A program made the position numbers and the translations under genes. 64,000 nucleotides of DNA from Mesorhizobium sangaii (GTDB taxonomy: Bacteria; Pseudomonadota; Alphaproteobacteria; Rhizobiales; Rhizobiaceae), in the NCBI RefSeq assembly GCF_014207355.1, contig NZ_JACHEF010000001.1, positions 731,903-795,902 on the forward strand, read 5' to 3'. Below are positions 23,870 through 36,841 of this stretch, in pieces (position 1 is the first letter of the stretch; each line of letters begins with the position of its first letter). The notes beneath the pieces are model-generated. The model did no database searches. It saw nothing but the letters and a program-made list of their open reading frames with translations, and had not been told where the DNA came from.

Positions 23870-26515
23870 ATGCGCACGGACACCGGCCAGGTCTTCAAGC
23901 TCGAAGACTACCGCCCCAATGACTACCTCATTCCGCAAACCAACCTCACCTTCCGCCTTTCGCCAGACGCAACGCGCGTCACCGCCGTGCTCACGGTCGA
24001 GCGCCGTGACGGCGTATCCGCGTCGGCTCCACTGGTGCTCGACGGCGACGGGCTGACGCTCAAGCGCATCGAGATCGGCGGCAAGAAAGCGAAACCGGCC
24101 GAAATGCTGGTAACGCCCGACCAACTGACGATCCTCGAGCCGCCGGCCGCGCGGCGCTTCCAGCTGCTCATCGAGACCGAATTGACGCCGGTGGGCAACG
24201 AAGCCCTGATGGGCCTTTACCGTTCGAGCAATGTCTACTGCACGCAATGCGAGGCCGAGGGCTTTCGCCGCATCACCTATTTCCTCGATCGCCCCGACAT
24301 CCTGTCCGTCTACACGGTGCGCATCGAAGCCCTGCGCGAGGAGGCACCGCTGCTTTTGTCCAACGGCAACCCGGTCGACAAGGGTGACGTCGGCGATGGC
24401 TGGCACTATGCGGTGTGGCACGACCCCTTCCCCAAGCCGTCCTATCTGTTCGCGCTGGTGGCCGGCAATCTCGGCAAAGTCGCCGACAGTTTCGTCACCC
24501 TATCCGGCCGCATGGTCGAGCTCGGCATCTATGTCGAGCCCGGCAAGGAGAAGCTGGCTGGCTACGCGATGGACGCCCTGAAGCGGTCGATGAAATGGGA
24601 CGAGGAGGCGTTCGGCCGCGAATACGACCTCGACGTCTTCAACATCGTCGCCGTCTCCGACTTCAACATGGGCGCGATGGAGAACAAGGGCCTCAACATC
24701 TTCAACGACAAATATGTGCTGGCCGACCAGGAGACAGCGACGGATGCCGATTTCGCCAATATCGAGGCGATCATCGCGCATGAGTATTTCCACAATTGGA
24801 CAGGCAACAGAATCACTTGCCGCGACTGGTTCCAGCTCTGCCTGAAGGAAGGGCTGACGGTTTTCCGCGACCACGAATTCTCCGCCGACCAGCGCTCGCG
24901 CGCGGTCAAGCGCATCGCCGAAGTGCGCACGCTGCGCGCCCACCAGTTTCCCGAGGACCAGGGCCCCTTGGCGCATCCGGTGCGGCCGCGCCGCTACCGC
25001 GAGATCAACAATTTCTACACCGCGACGGTCTACGAGAAAGGCTCCGAAGTGGTGCGCATGATCCGCACCATTCTCGGGCCCGATGCCTTTCGTGCCGGCA
25101 TGGACCTCTATTTCGAGCGTCACGACGGCGACGCGGCGACGATCGAGGATTTCATCAAGGTGTTCGAGGATGCGTCCGGCCGCGATCTGTCGCAGTTCGC
25201 GCTCTGGTACCACCAGGCAGGCACGCCCAATTTGACCATCAGTTCGACGCACAATCCGGCGTTGCAGGAGTTCATGCTCGAAATCGAGCAGTCGGTGCCG
25301 CCGACGCCCTCCGAAAGCCGCAAGCGGCTGATGCATATCCCGCTCGCCTTCGGCCTGATCGGCGCCGGCGGCCAGCCGGTCGACTATAGCGGCGTCGAGG
25401 GCGCCAGCGTCGAGGACGGCGTCATCCATGTCCGCAAGCGCCGCCACATGGTGCGGTTCTCAGGTGTTGCCGAACGCCCGGCGGTGTCGCTCAACCGCGG
25501 CTTTTCGGCGCCGGTGACGCTGTCCGTCGAGCAGAAGGCCGACGACCAGTTCTTCCTCGCCCGCCATGACAGCGACTCCTTCTCGCGCTGGCAGGCCTTC
25601 AACACGCTGTTGACCGACGCGCTGATTGCCGCCTCCCGCGAGATCCTCGGCGGCAGGCAGCCGGTTTTCGCGTCGCGGCTGACCGAACTCGCCGGCGCCA
25701 TCGCCGGCGACGAAACGCTGGAGCCGGCCTACCGGGCGCTGGCGCTGGCGCTGCCTGGCGAGGCCGACATTGCCCGCGACATCGGCAGCAACATCGACCC
25801 CGACGCCATCTACGCTGCCCGCGAGGCACTTGCACTGGCAATAGGCACCGCCAACCCTGACAATTTTGCCGGCCTCTACGACAGGCTTGCCGACAAAGCG
25901 GCGTTCAGCCCGGATGCGGCGAGCGCCGGACGACGGGCCTTGCGCAACACCCTGCTTGACTATCTCTCGATGCAGCTGGGGGGAGCAGCACTTGCCGCCG
26001 GACATTTCCAATCGGCGACCAACATGACCGACCGCGCGGCGGCCCTTGCCGTGCTTGCCCATCGCCACCACTGTTCGCCCCAGGCGATCCAGGCGCTGGC
26101 GGCTTTCGAGACGACTTATGGCTCCGACCCGCTGATCATGGACAAATGGTTCCAGATCCAGGCCAGCGTGCCCGGCCCGCAGGCCGTCGACACGGTGCGC
26201 GCGCTGACCGCTCATCCCGCTTTCTCGATGCACAATCCGAACCGGGTGCGCTCGTTGATCGGCACATTCTCCAGCGCCAACCAGACCGGCTTCCACCGCG
26301 CGGATGGCGAGGGCTACCGGTTCTTCTCGCAGACCGTGCTCGAGGTTGAAAAGCGCAATCCGCAATTGGCGGCGAGGCTGGCGACGGCACTCCGCTCATG
26401 GCGTTCGCTCGAACCTGGCCGACAGGCCAAGGCCAGGGAAGCGCTGCTTTCGATCGCCAAAGCCGGAGACCTGTCGGCGGATCTGAGCGATATTGTCGAT
26501 CGCACCCTGGCGTAG
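23870..26515 (+). CDS. pepN: aminopeptidase N
   Basis: A cytoplasmic M1 zinc aminopeptidase of 881 residues. Diagnostic parts are the N-terminal beta domain (DYLIPQTNLTFRLSPDATRV), the substrate-binding GAMENKGLNIF (about 266-276), and the zinc site HEYFHNWTGNR (H304, E305, H308) with the third ligand in LKEGLTVFRD (about E327). The C-terminal helical domain has the gammaproteobacterial-type length, as in E. coli PepN. I took the ATG at 23870 (MRTDTGQVFKLEDY); an in-frame ATG at 23816 would add 18 residues. It is divergent from the molybdopterin-enzyme gene and upstream of the sensor kinase. Confidence 0.94.
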   Translation: MRTDTGQVFKLEDYRPNDYLIPQTNLTFRLSPDATRVTAVLTVERRDGVSASAPLVLDGDGLTLKRIEIGGKKAKPAEMLVTPDQLTILEPPAARRFQLLIETELTPVGNEALMGLYRSSNVYCTQCEAEGFRRITYFLDRPDILSVYTVRIEALREEAPLLLSNGNPVDKGDVGDGWHYAVWHDPFPKPSYLFALVAGNLGKVADSFVTLSGRMVELGIYVEPGKEKLAGYAMDALKRSMKWDEEAFGREYDLDVFNIVAVSDFNMGAMENKGLNIFNDKYVLADQETATDADFANIEAIIAHEYFHNWTGNRITCRDWFQLCLKEGLTVFRDHEFSADQRSRAVKRIAEVRTLRAHQFPEDQGPLAHPVRPRRYREINNFYTATVYEKGSEVVRMIRTILGPDAFRAGMDLYFERHDGDAATIEDFIKVFEDASGRDLSQFALWYHQAGTPNLTISSTHNPALQEFMLEIEQSVPPTPSESRKRLMHIPLAFGLIGAGGQPVDYSGVEGASVEDGVIHVRKRRHMVRFSGVAERPAVSLNRGFSAPVTLSVEQKADDQFFLARHDSDSFSRWQAFNTLLTDALIAASREILGGRQPVFASRLTELAGAIAGDETLEPAYRALALALPGEADIARDIGSNIDPDAIYAAREALALAIGTANPDNFAGLYDRLADKAAFSPDAASAGRRALRNTLLDYLSMQLGGAALAAGHFQSATNMTDRAAALAVLAHRHHCSPQAIQALAAFETTYGSDPLIMDKWFQIQASVPGPQAVDTVRALTAHPAFSMHNPNRVRSLIGTFSSANQTGFHRADGEGYRFFSQTVLEVEKRNPQLAARLATALRSWRSLEPGRQAKAREALLSIAKAGDLSADLSDIVDRTLA

Positions 26516-26686
26516 GCCTGCGCTCTCTCCCGGAAAAGGCCGTTTCGGCACTATTTTAGTCGATTTTTAATCTTTTTTCGCCGGACCACTGGACAAGGCG
26601 AATCACCTTTGATTCTTTACTGACGATTCGGATGTGCGGCGTTTGCCGGATCAAAGCAGCATAGGCAACTTCGGGGAGTGCCATTT

Positions 26687-29008
26687 ATGGCGAAGGCGGA
26701 CGCGTGGGGCGCGCCCGGGGGGAAGGTTTTTGCGCATCGCGAGACGCGAAGCGACGGCCTTGCCGGGAACACGCGGCTCATCGCCGAACCGGCCTACCGG
26801 CGGCTTCTGGCCGCCGAGCCGCTGCTGCGCCGATCGATACCGGCCCTCATCATCACCTTCCTGATCGTCATCGCAGCATTGCGGGTCCTGTCGCTGATGA
26901 ACGAGCGCGACGATGTCGAACGCAACGCCAAGGCGATCCTCACGCTGGCGGCGGGTCAGCTGGCGAGTTCGCTCGCCACCACTTCGGACACGATGCCGGG
27001 CGCCATCCAGGACCTGCTGGAGACCACCAGCCGTCAGGGCGCGATGGGGCGCAGTCATGTGCTCGTCATCACCGACAGCGCTTTCAAGATCGTCGCGGTG
27101 ACACCGCGCTCGATGCCATGGCAAAGCCATTCGCTCGACGGCCTCGTCCAGGGCGGCCAGCCATTGTTTATGTTCGGCGACCGCGCCGGCGTGATGGAGG
27201 TCAACATCGGCGGACGGGACTGGTATGCGGCGGTCAGCCTGGCGAACGGGCGAAAGGGTGCCGCGGCGGCCCTGGTCCCACAGGACGCGGTTTTCGACAC
27301 CTGGCGCAAGACTGTTTCGTTGAACGTCACCCTGTTCGTGCTGACGGCCGGCGTGCTGATCGTCATCCTCTACGCCTATTTCGGCCAGGCGGCACGCGCG
27401 CAGGCCGCCGATCGCATCTATCTCGAAGCGCATCAGCGCATCGACATGGCGCTGGTTCGCGGCCGCTGCGGCCTGTGGGACTGGGACATGGTGCGCGGCA
27501 AGATGTACTGGTCGCGCTCGATGTACGACATGCTCGGCTACAAGCCTTGCGACACGATGCTGTCCTTCGGAGAGGTCGACGAGATCATCCATCCCGAGGA
27601 CGGCGACCTGTTCGAGCTCGCCAACAGAATCGTCGCACGCGAAATCGACCATATCGACCAGGTGTTCCGCATGCGGCATGCCGACGGCCAATGGGTCTGG
27701 ATGCGCGCCCGGGCACAGGTCATCGATCCTGAAGCGCCGGAGATCCAGCTCATCGGCATCGCCGTCGATGTCACCGAACAGCGCCATCTGGCGCTGCGTT
27801 CCGAGGCGGCCGACCTTCGCCTCCGAACGGCGATCGAAAACATCAACGAATCCTTCGTGTTGTGGGATTCGGCCCAGCGACTGATCATGTGCAATTCCAA
27901 ATACCAGCAGGACAACGGGCTTTCGGACCGCGACGTGATGCCGGGCACCGCGCGCGCGGTGCTGGAAGAACGGATGCTGGCCTTTGCTTCCGAACGGCGG
28001 CTTGCCAACACCAGCGGACTGCAGGGCGGCGCCACTTTCGAGCGGCAGCTGGCCGACGGCCGCTGGCTGCAGGTCAACGAACTGAAGACCCGTGACGGCG
28101 GCATCGTCTCGGTCGGCTCCGACATCACCCAGATCAAGCTGCACCAGGAGAAGCTGGTGGACAGCGAGCGCCGACTGATGGCGACGATCCATGATCTGAG
28201 CCTCGCGCGCCGGGCCGAAGAGGAGCGATCGCGCGAACTGGTCGACCTCAACCGCAAATACATGAAGGAAACCGAACGCGCCGAAGCGGCGAACCGGGCG
28301 AAATCCGAATTCCTGGCCAACATGTCACACGAATTGCGCACGCCGCTGAACGCCATCATCGGCTTCTCCGAACTGATGGAACAGGGCCTGTTCGGTCCGC
28401 TGGGGTCGGAGCGCTACGAGGAATATGCCACCGACATCAACAGCAGCGGCAAATATCTGCTGGGTGTCATCAACGACATTCTCGACATGTCCAAGATCGA
28501 GGCTGGCCAATTCTCGCTGGACCAGGAACAGATCGACCTCGGTCCGCTGATCAGCGAGACGGTTCGCGTCGTCTCGCTGCAGGCGGCGCAAAAGGCGATC
28601 ACCGTGGAAACACGCATCGCCGACGCGCTGACGCTGTTCGCAGATCGCCGCGCGATCAAGCAGATCGTCATCAACCTCTTGTCCAACGCGGTGAAATTCA
28701 CCGGTCAGGGCGGCCACATATCGGTCAGGGCCCGCAACACCTCCGGCGCACTGGTGCTGACCATCGAGGACAATGGCTGCGGCATCCCTAAAGACGCGCT
28801 CGGCAAGCTCGGCCGACCCTTCGAACAGGTGCAGAACCAGTTCTCCAAGAGCCATGCCGGATCCGGCCTTGGCCTCGCCATCTCACGCTCGCTGGCCGAG
28901 CTCCAGGGTGGCGCGCTGAAGATCCGTTCGACCGAAGGCGTCGGCACGATCGTCTCGGTGCGTATTCCGGTGAAGAAGAGCGCGCCTGCGATCAAGGTCG
29001 CGGCCTGA
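26687..29008 (+). CDS. PAS-domain sensor histidine kinase, CbrA-like
   Basis: A 773-residue hybrid-free membrane kinase. Two transmembrane segments (about 50-70 and 207-229) flank an extracytoplasmic loop; two PAS domains follow (about 250-365, with LWDWDMVRGKMYWSRSMYDM, and about 378-495, with INESFVLWDSAQRLIMCNSKYQ). Then come the phosphoacceptor FLANMSHELRTPLNAIIGFSELM and an ATPase domain with NLLSNAVKF and GSGLGLAIS. The HELRTPLNAI phosphoacceptor and the length match Sinorhizobium CbrA, of the DivJ/PleC group that acts on the cell-cycle regulator DivK; the assignment is moderate. GGGGAG eight bases before the ATG at 26687 decides the start. No cognate regulator gene is adjacent, which also fits DivK signalling. 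Confidence 0.85.
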   Translation: MAKADAWGAPGGKVFAHRETRSDGLAGNTRLIAEPAYRRLLAAEPLLRRSIPALIITFLIVIAALRVLSLMNERDDVERNAKAILTLAAGQLASSLATTSDTMPGAIQDLLETTSRQGAMGRSHVLVITDSAFKIVAVTPRSMPWQSHSLDGLVQGGQPLFMFGDRAGVMEVNIGGRDWYAAVSLANGRKGAAAALVPQDAVFDTWRKTVSLNVTLFVLTAGVLIVILYAYFGQAARAQAADRIYLEAHQRIDMALVRGRCGLWDWDMVRGKMYWSRSMYDMLGYKPCDTMLSFGEVDEIIHPEDGDLFELANRIVAREIDHIDQVFRMRHADGQWVWMRARAQVIDPEAPEIQLIGIAVDVTEQRHLALRSEAADLRLRTAIENINESFVLWDSAQRLIMCNSKYQQDNGLSDRDVMPGTARAVLEERMLAFASERRLANTSGLQGGATFERQLADGRWLQVNELKTRDGGIVSVGSDITQIKLHQEKLVDSERRLMATIHDLSLARRAEEERSRELVDLNRKYMKETERAEAANRAKSEFLANMSHELRTPLNAIIGFSELMEQGLFGPLGSERYEEYATDINSSGKYLLGVINDILDMSKIEAGQFSLDQEQIDLGPLISETVRVVSLQAAQKAITVETRIADALTLFADRRAIKQIVINLLSNAVKFTGQGGHISVRARNTSGALVLTIEDNGCGIPKDALGKLGRPFEQVQNQFSKSHAGSGLGLAISRSLAELQGGALKIRSTEGVGTIVSVRIPVKKSAPAIKVAA

Positions 29009-29015
29009 GCAACCA

Positions 29016-29044
29016 CAGGCTCCGACTGACGTCGCCGGAGCCTG
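29016..29044. terminator. hairpin between convergent genes
   Basis: CAGGCTCCG and CGGAGCCTG form a perfect 9-bp stem with an 11-base loop in the 48 bases between the sensor kinase and the EF-hand gene. There is no T-tract, so it is probably a shared weak terminator. Confidence 0.5.
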
Positions 29045-29056
29045 GATCGGACAGCC

Positions 29057-29536
29057 TCACTGCATGCCGCCTTCGTTGTCGTCGCCATCCCATTCATGAT
29101 GACGACCAAAGCGGCCGCCCTTCGGCAGTTCGCTCTTCTCGATCTTGCCGTCATTGTTCCTGTCGAGCATGGCAAAGACCTTCTTCTGGCGACTGGTGAT
29201 GTCGTCTGATGTCAGCGTGCCATCGCCCCTGGTGTCGTAGCGGGCGATGATGCGTTTGGCCATCTGCTCAAAACGCGCCTTCTCCAGTGCATCGGCGAGC
29301 TGGGCGACGGTCAGTTTGCCGCCATTGTCGGCGACGAGTTTCTTCAGCCGCGCGTTCATGGCGTCGGAAAACTGGTCGAAGCTGATGGTGCCGTTGGAAT
29401 CGCTCATCGCCTTGCTGAGGCGCATCATCGTGCCCTCGCGCAGCTTTTCGCTGGCATTGTTTTCGGCATAGGCAGTGGTTCCGACGGCGCCGGCCAGGGC
29501 GACGAAGGCAAGGGCAAGCTTGGTTGTCGTTCTCAT
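29057..29536 (-). CDS. periplasmic EF-hand calcium-binding protein
   Basis: A 159-residue exported protein with a signal peptide to about residue 24 (AGAVGTTAYA). EF-hand-like loops occur at DSNGTISFDQF, YDTRGDGTLTSDD and the best one, DRNNDGKIEKSEL (about 132-144), whose D-x-N-x-D-G-x-I-x-x-x-E matches the calcium-binding consensus. The tail is His/Asp/Gly-rich (GRHHEWDGDDNEGG), which may add metal binding. AGGAGA lies five bases before the ATG at 29536. It follows glnE on the same strand by 58 bases but is probably independent in function. Confidence 0.82.
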   Translation of the reverse strand: MRTTTKLALAFVALAGAVGTTAYAENNASEKLREGTMMRLSKAMSDSNGTISFDQFSDAMNARLKKLVADNGGKLTVAQLADALEKARFEQMAKRIIARYDTRGDGTLTSDDITSRQKKVFAMLDRNNDGKIEKSELPKGGRFGRHHEWDGDDNEGGMQ

Positions 29537-29594
29537 GGTCTTCTCCTGTTGCATCGTCACCCCCGATGCGGTCAGAGATAACCGCTCGTCGCGA

Positions 29595-32644
<3,050 letters not shown>

Positions 32645-32645
<1 letters not shown>

Positions 32646-34120
32646 CAGTGATCCTCCCGCGAGGGGAAACTCATGACCACGGATAATCCGGGATCGCCAG
32701 GCAAGAGATCAAGCCGGCCATTGTGGAATGTCATGACCGCCTTGGCGAGGCTCAGGCCAAGACCGGAACCCGGCTGCGAACGGCTTTTCTCCAGCCGCAC
32801 GAAACGCTCGGTCGCGCGGGAACGGTCGCCATCGTCGGGAATGCCATGGCCATTGTCGACGACCGACAGCCGAACTTCAGTGCCGATCCGCTCAACCGCC
32901 ACGCGCACGGCCGGTTGGGCGTTGGAGTCGGTCGAATATTTGATGGCGTTGTCGACGATGTTCGACAGTGCCTGGCCGATCAATTCGCGGTTGCCGTTGA
33001 CGAAGACCGTCTCCCGCACGTCTGTCTCCAGCGAGACACCTGCCTCCTCCGCCACCGGCTCGTAGAGCTCGACGACGTCGCGCACGGCTTCCGCAAGGTC
33101 GACGCGGTTGGTGTTCTCGGAGGAGTAGCCAGCCTCCAGCCGGGAGATCATCAGGATGGCGTTGAAGGTTTTTATGAGCTGGTCGGACTCGGCAATCGTG
33201 CCTTCCAGCGCCTGGCGGTAATCGGTCGTCTTGTGCTTGCCCGCAAGAGTCGCCTCGGCCCGGTTGCGCAGCCGAGTCAGCGGCGTTTTCAAATCATGCG
33301 CGATGTTGTCGGAAACCTGTTTCAGGCCTTCGTTGAGCGTGGCGATCCTGGCCAGCATGGAATTGAGGTTTTCGGAGAGCCGGTCGAACTCGTCACCGGC
33401 GCCGGTCACGGGCAACCGGCCGGAAAGATCGCCGCCCATGATGCGGCGGCTGGCTTCCGACACGCTGTCGATGCGCTTCAGCGCGGCGCGGCCAACAAAG
33501 AACCAGATCAGCAGTCCGCCCAGCCCCATCATGCCAAGCGCCAGCATCAGGGCGCGGCGAATGACGGCGCGGAACCGCTCCGGCTCGCCGAGGTCGCGGC
33601 CGACCAGCATGATCATCTGGTTGGGCAGCCGAAGCACCAAGGCAATGGCGTTGTGGCCCTTCTCGCCCTGCGCCTGCGCTTCGTTCGGGTCGGATTGAGT
33701 GGTGCTCTGGTCCGCCGGCAGGTTGCGCTGCCGCTCGAGCTCGCCCTCGCCAAAGCGCTGATAGGAGAACGGGCTGTTGGTCCAGCCTTCGGTTTCGAGC
33801 ACGCCCGGCTCCAGGCTCTGCACGTTGCCGGTCAGGATCTGGCCGTTGGCGTCGGCGATCAGATAGAGGTTGGCGCCGGGCTGGCGCGAGCGCTGCTCGA
33901 CAACGCGCACCAGGATCGGCAGGCCGCCACGCTGATAGGCGCGGGCAAGGCCAAGCACTTCGTCGTTGATGGTCTCTTGCGTCTGCGCGGTCAGCATGCG
34001 CGCCGACAGCGAGGTCATGTAGAAGACGAGCAGTACGGCGCAGAGGGCGAAGAGCAGGAGGTAGAGCGCCGAAAGCCGCGCTGCCGTCGTCTTCATGATG
34101 GCTGGCACGGAAAGGGCCAT
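32645..34120 (-). CDS. membrane sensor histidine kinase (partner of the regulator at 34128)
   Basis: A 491-residue kinase: TM1 about 16-36, a periplasmic sensor region, TM2 about 189-210, a HAMP segment (RIDSVSEASRRIMGGDLSGRL), the dimerisation helix with DNIAHDLKTPLTRL (H275), and an ATPase domain ending in the G-rich PGSGLGLSLAKAVM. It lies seven bases after its OmpR-type regulator, and its stop overlaps the glnE start (TGATG). Position next to degP suggests an envelope-stress system, which is inference. MKTTAARLSALYLL at 34096 is an alternative start; neither start has a strong ribosome site. Confidence 0.9.
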
Positions 34121-34127
34121 GCTGCAG

Positions 34128-34802
34128 CTAGCCGCTCTTCAGCATGTAACCGGCGCCGCGAACCGTATGCAGTATGGCCTTGTCGAAACCTTTCTCGATC
34201 TTGCCGCGCAGCCGCGAAACATGGACGTCGATGACATTGGTCTGCGGATCGAAATGGTAGTCCCAGACATTTTCGAGCAGCATGGTGCGCGTCACCACCT
34301 GGCCGGCATGGCGCATCAGATACTCCAGCAGGCGAAATTCGCGCGGCTGCAGCGTGATCTCCCGCGCCGCGCGGCGGACCGAATGCGACAGCCTGTCGAG
34401 TTCCAGATCGCCGACGCGGTAGACGGTTTCCGCTTCCTTGGCGCTGGCGCGGCGGTTCAGCACCTCGACGCGGGCCAGAAGCTCCGAGAAGGCATAGGGC
34501 TTGGTCAGATAATCGTCGCCGCCAGCGCGCAGGCCGGTGACCCGGTCGTCGACCTCGCCGAGCGCCGACAGGATCAGCACGGGCGTCGTATTTCCCCTGG
34601 ACCTCAGGCCGGCAATGACCGACAGGCCGTCGCGGCGCGGCATCATCCGGTCGATGACCATCACGTCGTAGTCGCCGGCGTCGGCGAGCGCAAAGCCGGT
34701 TTCGCCGTCTCCGGCAACATGGGCAGTGTGACCGGCCTCGGTGAAGGCTTTCTGCAAGTAATCCGCAGCCTCGCGATCGTCTTCTATGACGAGAATCTTC
34801 AT
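34128..34802 (-). CDS. OmpR-family response regulator
   Basis: A 224-residue regulator with a receiver domain (acidic pair E8 D9, phosphoacceptor D51 in VMVIDRMMPRRDG, K101 in YLTKPY) and a winged-helix DNA-binding domain (ITLQPREFRLLEYLMRHAGQVV, then VIDVHVSRLRGKIEKGF). It ends seven bases before the kinase gene, so the two form a pair. The start at 34802 aligns MKILVIEDD with the family; the in-frame ATG 22 codons earlier is less likely. The pair sits between degP and glnE. The target genes are not visible in the sequence. Confidence 0.92.
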   Translation of the reverse strand: MKILVIEDDREAADYLQKAFTEAGHTAHVAGDGETGFALADAGDYDVMVIDRMMPRRDGLSVIAGLRSRGNTTPVLILSALGEVDDRVTGLRAGGDDYLTKPYAFSELLARVEVLNRRASAKEAETVYRVGDLELDRLSHSVRRAAREITLQPREFRLLEYLMRHAGQVVTRTMLLENVWDYHFDPQTNVIDVHVSRLRGKIEKGFDKAILHTVRGAGYMLKSG

Positions 34803-35159
34803 AGGACTGTTATACGCGATTTCGCTGGAAGGTTGAGTGGCAGACATCTGCATTGTGGCCTTTGCCAAAGCGCATCGCGATCAAGATCATCCGAAGCCGC
34901 GCGCGATAAAAATCCTTGTCCGACGTCGTTGCGCCAAGACCGCTGAACGCTTTTTTGACGACATGCCTGGGGTGCGGCAGCGGGCGATGGGAAGCCCGCT
35001 GCCGCCGGGGAGAGCGCGATGACTGACTAACGCGCGCTCCTCCATGCTTTCCCGTACGTCGGCTCGGGGGTGTTGAAACCGCCGCACTGGAAAAGTCGAA
35101 CCTGCCGCCGGGGCGCCCTCATCCGCAGGGAGAAGACAAGAACGCTCCGGAGACGTGCC
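34803..35159. other. 357-base gap between degP and the response regulator
   Basis: No gene seen. It contains one degenerate palindromic element (about 34918-34966) and otherwise only GC-rich sequence. The promoter of the regulator-kinase-glnE unit is presumably here, but no clear boxes were found. Confidence 0.5.
34918..34966. repeat. degenerate palindromic element, CGACATGC-arm type
   Basis: A worn copy of the 13402-13561 family: GACGTCGTTGCGCCA on the left and TTGACGACATGC on the right, with core AAGACCG-N5-CGCTTTT. The N5 spacing is retained although the core and left arm have drifted. Confidence 0.55.
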
Positions 35160-36710
35160 TCAGCCCTTGGCGACGGGCAGTGCGACGAAACGATTGTTGT
35201 CGTCGCGGGTGATCTGCATCAGCACGGCCTTGCGGCCGGACTTGACTGCCTCGGTCATCGCCTTGGTGACGTCGTCGGTGGCGTTCACTTCGGTCGAATT
35301 GACCGATGTGATGATGTCGCCCGGCTGGATGCCGCGGTCGGCGGCATCGCTGTCGGGATCGACATCGGTCACCACCAGCCCCTTGCCGTTTTCGGACTTG
35401 GTGACGGTCATGCCGAGATCGGCCAGCGAGTCGGGCTTGGCCGGAGCGGCAGGCTGCTGCTGGTCGGCAGAAGCCTGCTTGTCGCTCGAGGGCAGTTTGC
35501 CGAGATCGACCTTGACCGTCTGGCTCTTGCCATCACGCCAAACGGTGACGTCGACCGACTTGCCGGGCGAGTAGGCGCCGATCAGACGGGCCAGTTCCTT
35601 CGGCGAAGCAACGTCCTTGCCGTCGACCTGGGTGATCACGTCACCAGCAATGATGCCGGCCTTCTTGCCGGGACCCTCGTCCTGAGCGCTGGAAACCAGT
35701 GCCCCATTCTGCGACTTCAGGCCCAGCGATTCGGCGATGTCGGAGGTGACCGGCTGGATTTCGACACCGAGCCAGCCACGCTGCACGGAACCGCTCTTCA
35801 TCAGGTCCTGAACGACCTGCTTGGCGGTCGACGCGGGAATGTCGAAGGCGATGCCAACGCTGCCACCTGACGGCGAGAAGATCGCGGTGTTGATGCCGAC
35901 GACCTGGCCGTTGAGGTTGAAGGTCGGGCCGCCCGAATTGCCGCGATTGACCGAAGCGTCGATCTGGAGGAAGTCGTCATAGGGGCCAGCGCCGATGTCG
36001 CGGCCACGGGCCGAGACGATGCCGGCGGTAACCGTGCCGCCGAGGCCGAACGGATTGCCTACGGCCACCACCCAGTCGCCGACGCGGACCTTGGAGTCGT
36101 CCGCGAAGTCGACATAGGTGAACTTGCCGACGCCGTCGACCTTGAGCACGGCGAGATCGGTGCGAGGATCGGTGCCGATCAGCTTGGCGTCGAGTTCCTT
36201 GCCGTCGTTCATCACCACGGTGAATGCCGAGCCTTCCTCGACAACATGGTTGTTGGTGACGAGATAGCCGTCATCGGAGATGAAGAAGCCGGAGCCCTGC
36301 GCCACTGGGCGCGGCTGGTCGTTGTTGTGATCGCGGTGGCCGAAGCGACGGATACCACCCTGGCCATTCTGGTCGCCAAAGCCACGGAACTCCTTGAAGA
36401 AGCGGCGCAGCTGCGGATTGTCGGGCAGGTTGTTCATGCCGTCCGGATCGTCGGACTGATCGGAGCCATCATCGGCCGCTGGGCTGATCTTGGCCTTGAC
36501 CTTGACGCTGACCACAGCGGGAGAAACGCGCTCGACGACGTCGGCGAAGCCCGGCACCTGCGGCGCCTCGACACGCACGGCATCGGCCAGAACGGGCCCT
36601 GTTCCAGTCGTCAGCGCACCGATACCGATCGCGCCGGCAACGGCGATGGATGCGACGGCGGCCATCAGACGCTTGCGGGTGACGGAATATGAATTGGGGG
36701 CAATATTCAT
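35160..36710 (-). CDS. degP: periplasmic serine protease DegP/HtrA (Do family)
   Basis: Degrades or refolds damaged periplasmic proteins. The 516 residues have a signal region (about 12-42, ending VLADA), a trypsin-like domain with catalytic H155 (VTNNHVVEE), D185 (PRTDLAVLKV) and S259 (NRGNSGGPTF), and two PDZ domains (about 290-385, GWLGVEIQPV; and about 420-505, GLVVTDVDPDSDAADRGIQPGD). A Gln/Asn/His-rich loop precedes the protease strand (QGGIRRFGHRDHNNDQP). It lies 131 bases downstream of ccmH on the same strand, an arrangement known in rhizobia, and upstream of a two-component pair that may respond to the same envelope stress. Confidence 0.95.
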   Translation of the reverse strand: MNIAPNSYSVTRKRLMAAVASIAVAGAIGIGALTTGTGPVLADAVRVEAPQVPGFADVVERVSPAVVSVKVKAKISPAADDGSDQSDDPDGMNNLPDNPQLRRFFKEFRGFGDQNGQGGIRRFGHRDHNNDQPRPVAQGSGFFISDDGYLVTNNHVVEEGSAFTVVMNDGKELDAKLIGTDPRTDLAVLKVDGVGKFTYVDFADDSKVRVGDWVVAVGNPFGLGGTVTAGIVSARGRDIGAGPYDDFLQIDASVNRGNSGGPTFNLNGQVVGINTAIFSPSGGSVGIAFDIPASTAKQVVQDLMKSGSVQRGWLGVEIQPVTSDIAESLGLKSQNGALVSSAQDEGPGKKAGIIAGDVITQVDGKDVASPKELARLIGAYSPGKSVDVTVWRDGKSQTVKVDLGKLPSSDKQASADQQQPAAPAKPDSLADLGMTVTKSENGKGLVVTDVDPDSDAADRGIQPGDIITSVNSTEVNATDDVTKAMTEAVKSGRKAVLMQITRDDNNRFVALPVAKG

Positions 36711-36841
36711 GGGGTCTCGTATCCTCTTTCAAATGGACGCCCTTGATCGGCATCCTCGGGAAAGAGAATTAGAGAGGCGCACATTACAGCGCCATTTCCG
36801 ACACATGAAACTTTGGTAATGTTGCGGGGTCACCGCAGCCG

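Noticed and set aside
35065..35110. A possible further palindromic-core element (GAAACCGCCGCACTGG)
   Set aside because: The five-base spacing of the core and the inverted arms are not present, so the resemblance is too weak.
34803..35159. A small RNA or tRNA gene in the gap before degP
   Set aside because: No cloverleaf-like arms or terminator were found. Only a degenerate palindrome is visible.
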